A stretch of DNA of 64,000 nt from Tetradesmus obliquus (Eukaryota > Chlorophyta > Chlorophyceae > Sphaeropleales > Scenedesmaceae): the NCBI GenBank assembly GCA_030272155.1, contig CP126199.1, positions 3,956,501 to 4,020,500 of the forward strand, in the 5' to 3' direction. The position numbers and the translations under genes are program-made. Position 1 is the first letter of the stretch. The number at the start of each line of letters is the position of its first letter. This document shows, one piece after another, positions 24,240 through 34,379 of this stretch. The notes below the pieces were generated by a model that made no database searches, was not told the origin of the DNA, and was given only the letters and a program-made list of their open reading frames with translations.

Positions 24240-24275
24240 CTAGAAGCCGCCTGACTCGCGCTGGATGAGCATCAG
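23755..24275 (-). repeat. Degenerate tandem array of the CCB3-like gene 3' end
   Basis: The last 35 bp of the CCB3-like coding sequence, including the stop, recurs downstream. The plus-strand core GCGCTGGATGAGCATCAGGA (24250 region) is present again at about 24043. Weaker copies lie at 23863-23882, 23932-23955 and 24106-24130. On the minus strand the best copy reads GILMLIQRKSSGF-stop against GILMLIQRESGGF-stop in the gene. Copies are about 70-110 bp apart with CAG/TGC-rich filler. Confidence 0.8.
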
Positions 24276-24878
24276 GATGCCCTGTGGACCCAGCAGGATC
24301 TCATTGAAGAAGCTGATGAGCCCCACCCACACGATAGGGGTCACATCCACGCCTCCCACCAGAGGGATGACATTGCGCGTCACCTTCAGGATTGGCTCTG
24401 TTGGGGCGTAGGCCAGCAGCCAGGGCAGCTTGGTGCCATCGATTGAGGGGTACCAGGTCATGGGGATGCGGATGATGTAGAGCAGCGTGAATGCGGTGAA
24501 CAGCGGCCGCAGGATGGATTCCAGAGTGTGTGCTGCTGAGGCATCAAGCTCGGCTATGCTGTACAGCTCCGGGCTGCCTGCTGCATGTGCTGCTCCTCCG
24601 AGGGCTAGTAGAGCTGCGAGGGATAGTAGGGACGTGTTGGCTGCGAGCTGCTGGGCGCGGGGTGCTGCTGCTGCTGCTGGTGATGCCTGCTGCTGTGTGG
24701 TGTGCTGCTGCTGGGGCACCAGCTGCTGTGTGGTGTGTTGCTGCTGTTGGGGTGCGCTGCTGCAGCAGATGGTGCTGCGCTGTGGCCGGAGGCATCTAAC
24801 ACTGGTGAAGCTGCGAATGGGCGTGAATGGCTTGGCTGCAGCGCGCTGGCATAGGCTGTGTGGTGCAAGCGAGGCCAT
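24240..24878 (-). CDS. CCB3: YGGT-family thylakoid protein, CCB3-like
   Basis: Single exon, 212 residues. CCB3 is a YGGT-fold thylakoid protein needed, with CCB1, CCB2 and CCB4, to attach haem ci covalently to cytochrome b6 of the b6f complex. Residues 1-80 are basic and rich in S, Q and A, as in a chloroplast transit peptide, followed by an Ala/Leu stretch (LLSLAALLALGGAAHAAG) that resembles a thylakoid signal. The YGGT core has two hydrophobic helices: LLYIIRIPMTWYP, the loop AYAPTEPILKVTRNVIP, GGVDVTPIVW and NEILLGPQGIL. The AYAPTEP and GPQG motifs favour CCB3 over the YLMG branch; this is from memory. Start chosen at the only ATG with a transit-like sequence. Its 3' end is duplicated downstream. 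Confidence 0.85.
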   Translation of the reverse strand: MASLAPHSLCQRAAAKPFTPIRSFTSVRCLRPQRSTICCSSAPQQQQHTTQQLVPQQQHTTQQQASPAAAAAPRAQQLAANTSLLSLAALLALGGAAHAAGSPELYSIAELDASAAHTLESILRPLFTAFTLLYIIRIPMTWYPSIDGTKLPWLLAYAPTEPILKVTRNVIPLVGGVDVTPIVWVGLISFFNEILLGPQGILMLIQRESGGF

Positions 24879-25128
24879 GGTGAACAGGTGGGTGAATAGC
24901 AGGCACAAGCACTTGACGACCGAATACGCAAGCAACAGACGATCACGTTCTACTGCCACTAGCACCCTTCATTACGAGGAAAGTTTACTCTTGTACGTAC
25001 CACATCGTAACCTGTCACCTGACCGCTGGCTTTCGCCTGGGCAGCCACGTCTACTGGAAAGCAGGCTACGCTCACCGTTTGTACTATTTCGGTACTCAGT
25101 CTTTTATGCTACCAAACACAGTTACAAC
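24879..25128. promoter_or_regulatory. Short divergent promoter, CCB3-like / HEP
   Basis: Only 250 bp separate the two start codons (24878 minus, 25129 plus). The stretch is less GC-rich than the flanking exons. No TATA box is clear. Confidence 0.5.
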
Positions 25129-27066
25129 ATGCAGCGCCTGAGATCTAGCAGAGCTGTCATCCTGGCAGTGAGGCTCTGCGGGCAGCACAGTGCATGCACA
25201 GCAGGGCGAAGCGAGGGCCTCCCAGCAGCTGCGTCTCAGCTGACGCAGCTTGGTCAGCATGCAAGCTTCTGGTCTTGCAGCCGGCAGCCGTGGGCAGCAG
25301 GTGGGTGTGATGCTGTCAGCAGCGCCTGCACTGCGTGGCACCCAGCCTGACACAACAGCTGCAGTATCACCGCAGCAGGGTCTAGCAAACAACGCAAGCA
25401 CATAACAGAGTAACAGTGTCTTCTTTTGTGATGGTGCTCTGCAGGCTTTGAATCTGGCTGTCATCCGCAGTCACAGCTGCAACATGTGCACCAGCAGCAG
25501 CTACTAGGGTTGCATTCCCAAGCTCACTCTGCACAGCAGCAGTGGCTGCACTTCAGATGCGACAGCAACAGCAGCAGCAGCGGTCCTGCACGGGAACTTT
25601 GGAGCAGCGCAGCCTGCAGCAGTGATGACAGCAGCGGCAGCAGCAGCAGTGGTGGCAGCAGCCCAACAGACAGCACCCCTGCAGCCAGGTACGCACCAGC
25701 CACGAGCTTTGTGACGCTTGAGCAGGGATGCGACGGAATCTGCACCGGCACACGAGACAATGCGCCGGGCCGCATACTTTGATGCACAGTAGTAGCCAAC
25801 ATGCTCACGGTGATAACATAGGGCGGCATTCTGCGCACTCCCTAACCACCAGCTGCCTCTTGGCTGCCGCAGGCCGCGAGACATGGCCATTGTGTTCACC
25901 TGCGCCAAATGTGACACGCGTGCTGTGAAGTCCTTCACGCGGCAAGCATATGAGGCCGGGGTGGTGCTGCTGACGTGCCCAGGCTGCCAGGCCATGCACC
26001 TGATCGCTGACCACCTGGGCTGGTTCGGCGACAGCGCATTCAAGGTGCGTGGCGGATGAGGGGGATGTGCAGCAGCTGTGTGTGCAAGAAAGCGGCCAGC
26101 AGGCAGGAGTGCTGAGACGGTAGCTTGGTGTGGCAGGGCGGACGAGGGGGATGTGCAGCATCTCTGTGTGCAAACAAGCGGTGACCGGGCAGGAGTGCCG
26201 CGGTGGCAGCTTAGTACAATGCCAGTGTGGTCCGCGGTAGCTGCACATGCAGACTGAAATTGAGCAAGGCGGCAAGCGTGCATCACATTGAAGTCAGCAG
26301 CTGCATGCTATTCTTGAGATGAGGTTGTTCACCTGCTGCTGCTGTTGCTGCTTCTGCTGTGCAGATTGATGAGTACATGGCTGCTGCTGGCCAGGCAGTG
26401 AAGCGCGTGAGCATCACCTCTTCAGGTGCTGCTGCAGAGCAGCTGACAGCAGAAGACATGGCGGGCTGGTCCAAGGTGAGGCAGCAGTACAGCAGTACAA
26501 TACAGCAGTACAACACAGCAATGCAACACAGCAGCATACCGCAGCAGTGCATGTGCTGTTATGTGTGACAGCTCAGCAGCATGTTGCACAGCTCTATGCA
26601 GCACAGGGTATGGCTGACTGGTTTGAGCTTGGGCAGTGGTGCCGCAGTACAGCGTCACAAGGCAGTTCAGCCATTTGTGCAATGCTACAGCCCTGCACAG
26701 CTGGCCTAAAGACAACACAGCGGTATAGCCAACTTGTACGAAGTCAGGTTGTTGCCTAACGTGTTGGAACATGCCCCAGCTTTGGCCTGCTCAATGTTTT
26801 TGCGCAGTTTGTGCTCCCTCTGCGGCAGTAACACTTCTCATGCGTATTATTGACTCGCACAAACGGTGTTCTGGTGCTGCCAGCTGGCAGCCCATTGTCT
26901 GTTCATTGTGCTGAAAGCAGCACCCGGGGTGCGGCCCTGCTTGTGTTTGCTGCCTCGCCTCGCAGGTGCAGCAGCTGCTGTCGACTGTCGCAGCAGCCAG
27001 CAGCAGCCAATCGGAGCAGCAGCAAGGTGGAAGCTGCTGCGGCGGAGGGGGTACGGGGCATGACCA

Positions 27067-27106
<40 letters not shown>

Positions 27107-27274
27107 TCTGCTACAACAGGTGCTACAGCTCCTAGCAGTGACAGTGCAGCGGCACCTGGCGCTGATGCTGCAGCTGACAGCAGCAGCAGCAGCAATCAGC
27201 AGGCTGCAGCAGTGCTGATGCGTGAGGGGGTGGTGGATGTGGCACCTGCTGATGTGGAGGCGTGGGTGAGAGTG

Positions 27275-27307
<33 letters not shown>

Positions 27308-27310
27308 TAG
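25129..27310 (+). CDS. DNL zinc-finger Hsp70 escort protein (Zim17/HEP type)
   Basis: Exons: 25129-25300, 25445-25688, 25873-26044, 26365-26475, 26966-27310; in phase, 347 residues. Zim17/Tim15/HEP proteins keep organellar Hsp70 soluble and aid protein import and folding. The DNL zinc ribbon is in exon 3: FTCAKC (Cys149, Cys152) and LTCPGC (Cys174, Cys177), with the family spacing and a following MHLIADHLGWF (family consensus HLIADNLGWF). The N-terminus (MQRLRSSRAVILAVRL, basic, no acids) looks like a mitochondrial or plastid targeting peptide; mitochondrial is my first choice. Exon 2 is Ser-rich. Exon 5 has a long Ser/Gly tail and ends in polyQ (about 11 Gln before the stop), so the protein is about twice the usual size. 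Head to head with the CCB3-like gene. Confidence 0.88.
26045..26225 (+). repeat. Two-copy ~92-bp tandem repeat after a donor
   Basis: The first 90 bp of HEP intron 3 is duplicated (GAGGGGGATGTGCAGCA..., CAGGAGTGC., GGTGGCAGCTTAGT or GGTAGCTTGGT). It begins at the exon 3 donor but contains little exon sequence. Confidence 0.8.
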
Positions 27311-28220
27311 CAGAGGGAAATCAGCCACTGCAATGTGCTGTGAAGAACCAGTGTGCACTTCACCGTGCTGATGAGCACTGCCACCTGCTTGAGGTTCCTC
27401 TTGGAACAGGGTTGGCAGAGATATAACTCTGCCCTGCCAGTCACGGTGGCACCAAGACCTTTGTCAGATGTTTCAGCTTGCCAGGCTGCTGCCTTAAGTT
27501 ATCGGCATGTTGGCACTGCGCATATATACCCAGTATGTCCTACATGTGACTAGTAGCCATCGATGTGGTTCAATTCGTGCCATGCGTGCGCCAGTCTTTG
27601 CTGCTTGGCCTGGTGGCGTCTAATGCGGGCTTGGGACATGCAACAGCTGCAAGGCCAGGTGAACTTCAGCAGGTGCGCTTCAGCTCGTGACCGTCACCCG
27701 TGGGTGACACCTGTGGCGCGCTGCGGTCACTGGTTGAAGGGTATGGGTTTGTGGTCGTGCGGGCGTGTGGGCTTGCGAGTGACAGTTCGGTGCTGGTGAG
27801 GGTGAGGGCGAGTCAGGGCCTGTGTGATCACCACACAGACACTGTCTGCTACTGAACACTCCTTGTGCTGATGCTGCATTCTGGCGCCTCGCACTCTACG
27901 CACTTGGGTTGACTAGTACATTGCAGCAGCCAGCTGCAGGATTGTAGTGACCGCGACAGTGCAGGCCTGCTGTGAGGTGTAACCAGCAGGTGTCATGTCA
28001 GGTTGAGTTCGTGCCCCATGGTCTGATGCACGCTCACCGTAACTTTGATCGGCCGAAAAGTTCAGCAGTTGCGGTTATAATTTAATGCGTGCTGTGTTTC
28101 TGCGATCACCCACGCATCTCCGAAACGTTTTACGACAGTCGTATCCTGCTCCTTGAAACAGAAAGCAACTCCACATGCATTTTTCATAACCTTTATTTAT
28201 ATCCATATCAATCAACCGGC
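27311..28220. promoter_or_regulatory. Intergenic with TATA-like box
   Basis: Between tandem plus-strand genes. A TTATAATTTAA lies near 28075-28085, about 140 bp before the start codon at 28221. The rest shows no exon chain. Confidence 0.4.
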
Positions 28221-31200
28221 ATGGCAACGTCACGCTTGCGTTCGCTGTGCCTAACTTTGCTGCTGTCGTTCATAGGTTGGCCCCTGTCTGTGCACGCCCT
28301 GGAAGCCCCTATCCCGGTTGGCCGCTTGCCTACTGATGTTGTGTTTCGCCGGCCAATAAGGGACAGGCTGGAGGATAGCGAGGAGCCCTCGGTTTCCACC
28401 GCTCAGCTGCCACCGTTGCCAGCAGACATGCGCCTGCCTTGCTCAAACCCGGACAGAGCATGTGTACAGGTCTGTCACACTTTGTTTTGCGACGTTGATG
28501 CTGTAGGTGTTGGCGTGTAGTGCTCTATGTTGGCTCACAACAAGCGTGCCGTTGTGCGTTGTTGTTAGCATATGATGCATCCTGCCAAACGTGCGCGTTG
28601 TCACAAGGCCTCAGCAGCATTGATGCAGCACCAGTCCTTGCTTGCTGTTTGCGGATCCTCAAAAGCTTTACAGAACACGCTTGGTGTGGCAGCTTCAGCC
28701 AATACACATCAGCTGGCTACATGCATGGCAGCCCTCTTCCAAGCCTAGGTTTCAGATGTGCGCCACCTTGATAGTGGCCAACAGCAGCAGCACCAAGTGC
28801 TGCCCCCGGCGCTTCTTCCTCCAGGACACTTACCTCATTGCTTATGACGTATTAGTCATTCGTCAACTTATAACTAACAAGTGCATACCTTTATCAATTC
28901 ACAACCTCAGAATTCATGTGTTCTGCTTTAGTAATGCCTCACCACTGCTCCTGTCCTGGCTTTGGCTTTGCTCTGTGCCGCAGAGTATTGACGCAACCTA
29001 CCAGCCGCAGCCGCCCGCTGCTGCTGGCTCCAGCTGCAACGTCACACTTATGCCCTGGTCACCCTTCCCATGCAGATACGATGCAACCAAAGTTTACGGG
29101 GTGCCCGGCCAGAAGAAGATAGAGTGAGAGACATGGCACATGCATGACTGCGAAGGCGAGGCTACAGCTGAAACAGCGCAACTGCAAGCTTTGCACAGTG
29201 AATCCAGACGATAGCTTGAGACAATGCTGAGTCATGGGCATGCCCACGCCAGATGACATGCATCATGTGTGTGTACATGTGCATGAGCTGCTGCTGTTTG
29301 CATGCAGTGCTGTAGACGCATCGTGACGCATCAGGCACAACTAAATGCTGCTGCTGGCACCTCTTGCATGGTCGAGCATCAGCCAGTGCACATCTCAGCA
29401 TGCCCAAGCACGCCATGACACGCTGACTCCCAGAGCCATACATACCATGCAACGCATCACTCTCACCCCGCAACGCTGCAGCTACTGCTACGAGAACCCT
29501 AGCGCAGCAGACCCTTCCTTGGGGTCAGCCGGCCTGGCCCAGAAGCTCAAATTCAAGCTCGGCGGCGCTGATGGCTACTTCCTGGGGCTGCTGCCCAGCT
29601 CACTGTGCCCGGGGTTGACCGCTGGTCAAACTGTGGATGTGGTCAAACTGCTGGTCAACATTGACTTTCGGGTGGCCAGCGGCATCCAGTATGACAGGGG
29701 TTACATGTTCAAGATTGGCGAGGCAATGGTGAGCAGCTGCGGCATGGACCACTCTCAAAATTGGTTGACGCATGGGCAGTTGTGGCAGCGGCAGGGCCTG
29801 CGGGTGATGAATGTTTGCCGGTGTCTGCATGCGCAAGGCACATGTCGCTGCTAGGTTCAGCAGTCACAGGCGCAGTAACAGTTGCACATTGTCCCCCCGC
29901 GCATTGCAGGACCCCACTTCATGCAAGCACTTGATAGCAGCAGTAGCAGCAGCAGCAGCAATATCCATCTGTTTTGCTGCATGTACTGCAGGCTGTGAAG
30001 GGCACCACTGCTGAGCCGGCAGTGTTTGAGGCAGACAAGGCCTACTCTGTCACCTCAGATGTAACGCACCTGCTGTCCTACATGAAGCCAGGCATGCAGA
30101 CCAAGTTTTCGCTGGGCAACTTTGTGAGCAATCAATACAACGTGCCTGTGTGGGCAGGTGAGCATGCGTTGGCAGTGCTTGCCGTTATCGCAACTTACAC
30201 ACCAATGCACTTTTAAGATTGAAGAAATGTGGCTGCTGGACTGCTTCATTTGCTGGCACATGCCTCACCAGTGACAGCCAAGACATATCTTTGTTTCTGC
30301 ATTTCTGTTTTTTTCATGTAGCATTGATGCTGGCAGCAGTTGCATGCACAGCGGTGATTGGAAGCTGGCATGCCTGCTGCAGTGCCGGCTGCTTGTGTCT
30401 CTTTTTAGTCGGCAGCTTTAACAACAGCTACTGCAGCCGTAACTACAACCGCTCAGCTACTCCCTCTCAGGGCCGTTGTGACGCATACTCCCTGTGTGCT
30501 GCCACCACATTTGCTTGCATGCAGCCATCACCATGCAGGTGTATTACAATACTGGCGGCTCCAAACCCAGCGGCAGTGCTTCGTCTGAGCTGGTTTACTC
30601 CAGCAGTGCAGCCGTCCCCACCGAGGTCCTTCCACTGCCAGATGCCAGCCTCAGTGGCAGCGGCGACAGGCAAGCATGGCGCTAGCAGCTGCTAGCAATG
30701 CACCACAGGACAGCAGGCATGCGACATGCCTGTGTGTGCTGGTGCATTACTTAAGCTATGTGCAGGCTGTGAGCGCAGTTGACCCGCGTTGAGATGGCAT
30801 AACACATGCGGCATGAAAATGATTGTCTGGTTGTCTCTTGTGCGCTCCATCAGCTGCTGATTGAGCGACAGCCGACAGAGCAATGTACTACTGTGTGTGT
30901 CCCAAAACCAGCGGCGGTGCGTAGCAGTGCTTGCAAAGTATAGCTTACCTATGCGCACGCCAGCAAGCATGTTGTGCCGTAGCTGCCCTTGCCCCTAAAC
31001 CATGCCTATCGTTTGCACCGCAGCCCCAGCGCATGGCCAAACCAGACGTATCAGCTGTCTGTGCTGACCCAGCCCGGCAACATCTACCGCGCCCAGCTGC
31101 TCGTGACACCCCAGTGGGGCGGCTGTGAGGAGTTTTGGGCGCTACAGCCCAGCGGCAAGCAAACCGGCACAGCCTGCAACAAAATCAGCGCCGGGGAGCC

Positions 31201-33125
31201 TTACCGTGAGGTGAATGGTCCTAGCAGTGCGGTGTATTGTCTGATATATCATATATAGGAGAGTAGTTGCATGTCAGCTTGTGCATTGTGTGGGCAGTGC
31301 CATGTTGTGCAATGGTTCCTTGTAATGTGGTGAGGCTGCTAGAGCAGCATTGCTCTGGTGACTGTGACCGCACTCTGTATGCCTTGCCTCACACTCACGC
31401 TACTGGAGCAATGGTAAGGCAGCGTACACTGTTCATTGCTGCGCAAGAGGTGTACACGTGCGTGTGGTTTTGGCACCGTTGGTGCTGAAACCTGCAAGTA
31501 CCTTCGCGTGTGCAGAGCAAGGGGTGACCCCCAGAGGTTTACAAGCACATGCCAGCAGGGGTGCTAGGCGGCTGCAGATAGCCATGAGGTGGCGATCGTC
31601 AACGCCATCACCCTATGAGGATCCCAGTGTGTTGCGGACCTGCTGCTGCTGCTGCTGCTGTTTCTGTGCAGTTACGTGTGTATGTTGATGGCCAGCTGGC
31701 TGGGCTGTACCCGGTGTTCTTTACCTTCTACACGGTGAGACCTGTGGCTGCTGTCTGTACAGCACATGTGCAGATACGCATGTATGTTCAAATCTCACAC
31801 GGTGAGCCCTGCCAAGGGGCATGGCCAGCAAGCTGGGCTCATGCCCGGGCTGGTGCAGTCCTGTACTTCTTTACTTTTGAATGTATTATGTCGTATTGTT
31901 GCGAAGTTGCTGCAACCCTGTGTATACATGTCGTCAGGACAGCATGAGGCTTGTAACGTGATGCATGCCAAGTGGTTGAGACACACACGCACACATGCTT
32001 TTGTTGTAGCATGTCACCACTGTGTAACAGTACTGCTGCTCGGCTCTCAAATGCAGAGAGGGTCGATGATGGTGCTGGCTATGTTGTCGACATGCATGTA
32101 TGCCTAGCACGGCATCTTACGGCGTTGTGCTGCATCCGCTGCACCTGCAGGGCGGTCTCGACCCATCTCTGTGGATGGCCATTGTAGCCCCTCACGCCTA
32201 TCTGCTGCCCTCCTACACTTTCGACTTGTCACCCTTCCTGGGAGTGCTCAACTCAGCTGGCAAGGTACATAGCATCAGCATTGAGGCTGTTGGCGTTACA
32301 AATGACAACTGGCAAGTGTCTGCAAGCCTGCTGCTCTGGCGCAGCAGCACCCTCAAGATCTCTGGCAAGCCGCCGATTGTCAAGCTGTCACCCAGCGCTG
32401 CTTCCCGTGTGACCAGCAGCTGCAACCAGGTTACGAGCCAGCCGCTAAGTGTTCAAGGACAATGCACGGTGAAGATTGAGTCACGCAGTGTGTCAGCAAC
32501 CAGCCAGCTGACAGTCGGCAACGTGCGGCTGGCGGCAAGCAGCTTATATGAAGTGACGTCGCATGTCAACCAGATAACGTATGACAACAAAGGCGGAGGC
32601 GAGGTGTTTGGGATAGGCACATCTGGAAAGGCTGCGTGGTCGCTAGCGCTTGCACCTGCCAGCCGTGCTCGCAGTGAGGCAAGGAGGCGCCGTGCTGTCA
32701 GCCCCGCAACAACTGTTACTGCGGTTTCTGCTGCCTTCAAGTGGGGTCTCAGCGGAGGCCTGGTGACAGGGATAACGTTTGTGATGTCTGACAACGCCAC
32801 CGTGGGCCCCTCTGTTATGGCTACCCTGGACACGGTGGTTTCCAAATCATCAGCAGGCCAGGCGATAACTTTTACATCAGCTGGCGGCAGCCAGAAGCAC
32901 TACCTGCGTGCAAGAATGCCAGCCACATCTGAATCCACTCCGGAGTTTGGGCTCTGCCCAATGCCGCCAAAGGTCACAGCCACAGTGTCACTCAACAGCA
33001 CAGTCAACACGATGACGTGGGTGCCCGGCGCTGACTGTGTGTCGCGCAGCGCATCGGCTGCCTTCTGCTTCTCCCAGCTGCTGAGCTTAACTGCAGCTGC
33101 CACCCCAGGCGCCTGCAAACGATGA
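28221..33125 (+). CDS. Secreted peptide:N-glycosidase A-like protein (PNGase A)
   Basis: Exons: 28221-28469, 28984-29123, 29482-29728, 29992-30157, 30525-30669, 31024-31210, 31672-31734, 32151-33125; in phase, 723 residues. PNGase A removes N-glycans from glycoproteins and peptides in the plant secretory pathway. Residues 1-26 are a signal peptide (LCLTLLLSFIGWPLSVHA). Family-like segments: EPYRELRVYVDGQLAGLYP then FTFYTGGLDPSLW, YTFDLSPFLG, and NWQVSASLLLW, matching the REV-V-LDG-AG, FTGGI-P-LW, YEID-TPFLG and W-V-NL-LW blocks of plant PNGase A. Intron 5 uses a GC donor (CAG|GCAAGC). A tetrabasic run (EARRRRAV, near residue 580) could be a proprotein cleavage site; plant PNGase A is known as two chains from one precursor. 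Catalytic residues could not be assigned from sequence alone. Confidence 0.82.
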
Positions 33126-34379
33126 TGCGGAGAGCCATCAACTTGAAGCAGGGGGTGGGGTGGGGGGTGAGTTGCTTGATGATGCAAAGGTGGGGCCTGG
33201 GGGCAGCCATGCACCTCGTACAGGCTGGTGCTTGGCAGCGCTGTAGTTGTCACGACATTCCGGCAGTTGCACTGGAAGGCTTGTACGGGGGTGCATGCAT
33301 CGTGACGTGGTGTTTGGGGTAGAGCACTCCAAGCGTTACGATGCAGGGCAACTCCTTGGGACGCGGCAATTGTTGAGTATTGCAGCTGTCAGCGCACACT
33401 AAAGGTCACACGCAATCCGCACTGTTGGCAGCTTGTGGGCATGGCCCATGGGCTTTCACGGCTCTGGGCCAATCTGCTGCATCATAGTGCACTGCGCCAT
33501 ACACGTGTCATAGTTATCAAAGGTGTCTGTGAACCATGACAGGCTTGCGGTAGCACGGCTGTAGCCCAAGGTGCAGCAGGCATTAATTAGTGGGAGGAGC
33601 TTGGGATATTTTTCGGGGGGGGGGGGGGGGAGCTTGGGATAGGAAGTTTGATGCGTCATACGACACGTGCCAACAAGCCATGTTGTCTGCGCCACGCGGG
33701 CCTGAGTGCTGTTCTGGTGTTGTGTTTGGTGATCCAAAAACTGATGTATGATTTTTCCAGTGGACAGAGCTAATGCATGTCGGCATCTAAAGAGGCCCAT
33801 GTATTTGTATGGCGGACAACTGTGCCTTGCATGTACTCAGCACACGCAGCTGCACCTGTAGAGGTGCAGTGCAGTCAAATCACATGCAACTCCCAGGTGA
33901 TCACCAGGGAGGTTGAAGGTTCCGCTATGTCTGTTGCTGTGAATGTATGGCCGCACTTCTTTGCATCAAGACACATGTTTTTTTTGTCGGGAGTAATAGC
34001 TTACAGCATCCAATAGCAGCTGCTGGGCGACATACTGAGAGCTGTTGCGTGGTCAAAAGTGTGCAATTACAAGCAGTATCTGTGTGCAACCTCGAGGTAC
34101 TGCCTCTGCCACCAGTCACGAAGTGCTGCTTGCAAGAAATGTGTATGTACCAGCAAGCGTCTAGATATCACCATCAGCTCCCATCACAACTGCTGGCGTG
34201 CTCATGGCAGCACTGTCACGGTCAGTAACAACCAATGTAACAAGGTAACAGTTCAAGCGATCAATCTGGCGACCAGGACACAGGTGCTGGCGGGCAACCA
34301 GGAGCAACACATGTGCGCCTGCGGGCATGCTACATAAGACAGCATCCCAGCAGATATTGTCATGTCATGCCGTGACATA
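33126..34379. other. Convergent intergenic region
   Basis: 3' UTRs of the PNGase A-like (plus) and CFAP57 (minus) genes. It contains a 16-G homopolymer and one open stretch (34059-34337, plus) with non-repetitive composition that I cannot place in a gene model. Confidence 0.5.
33598..33641. repeat. G16 homopolymer flanked by an 11-bp direct repeat
   Basis: AGCTTGGGATA at 33598-33608 and again at 33631-33641 brackets TTTTTC plus sixteen G (33615-33630). The G run could form a quadruplex in principle, or it may hide an assembly length error. Confidence 0.9.
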
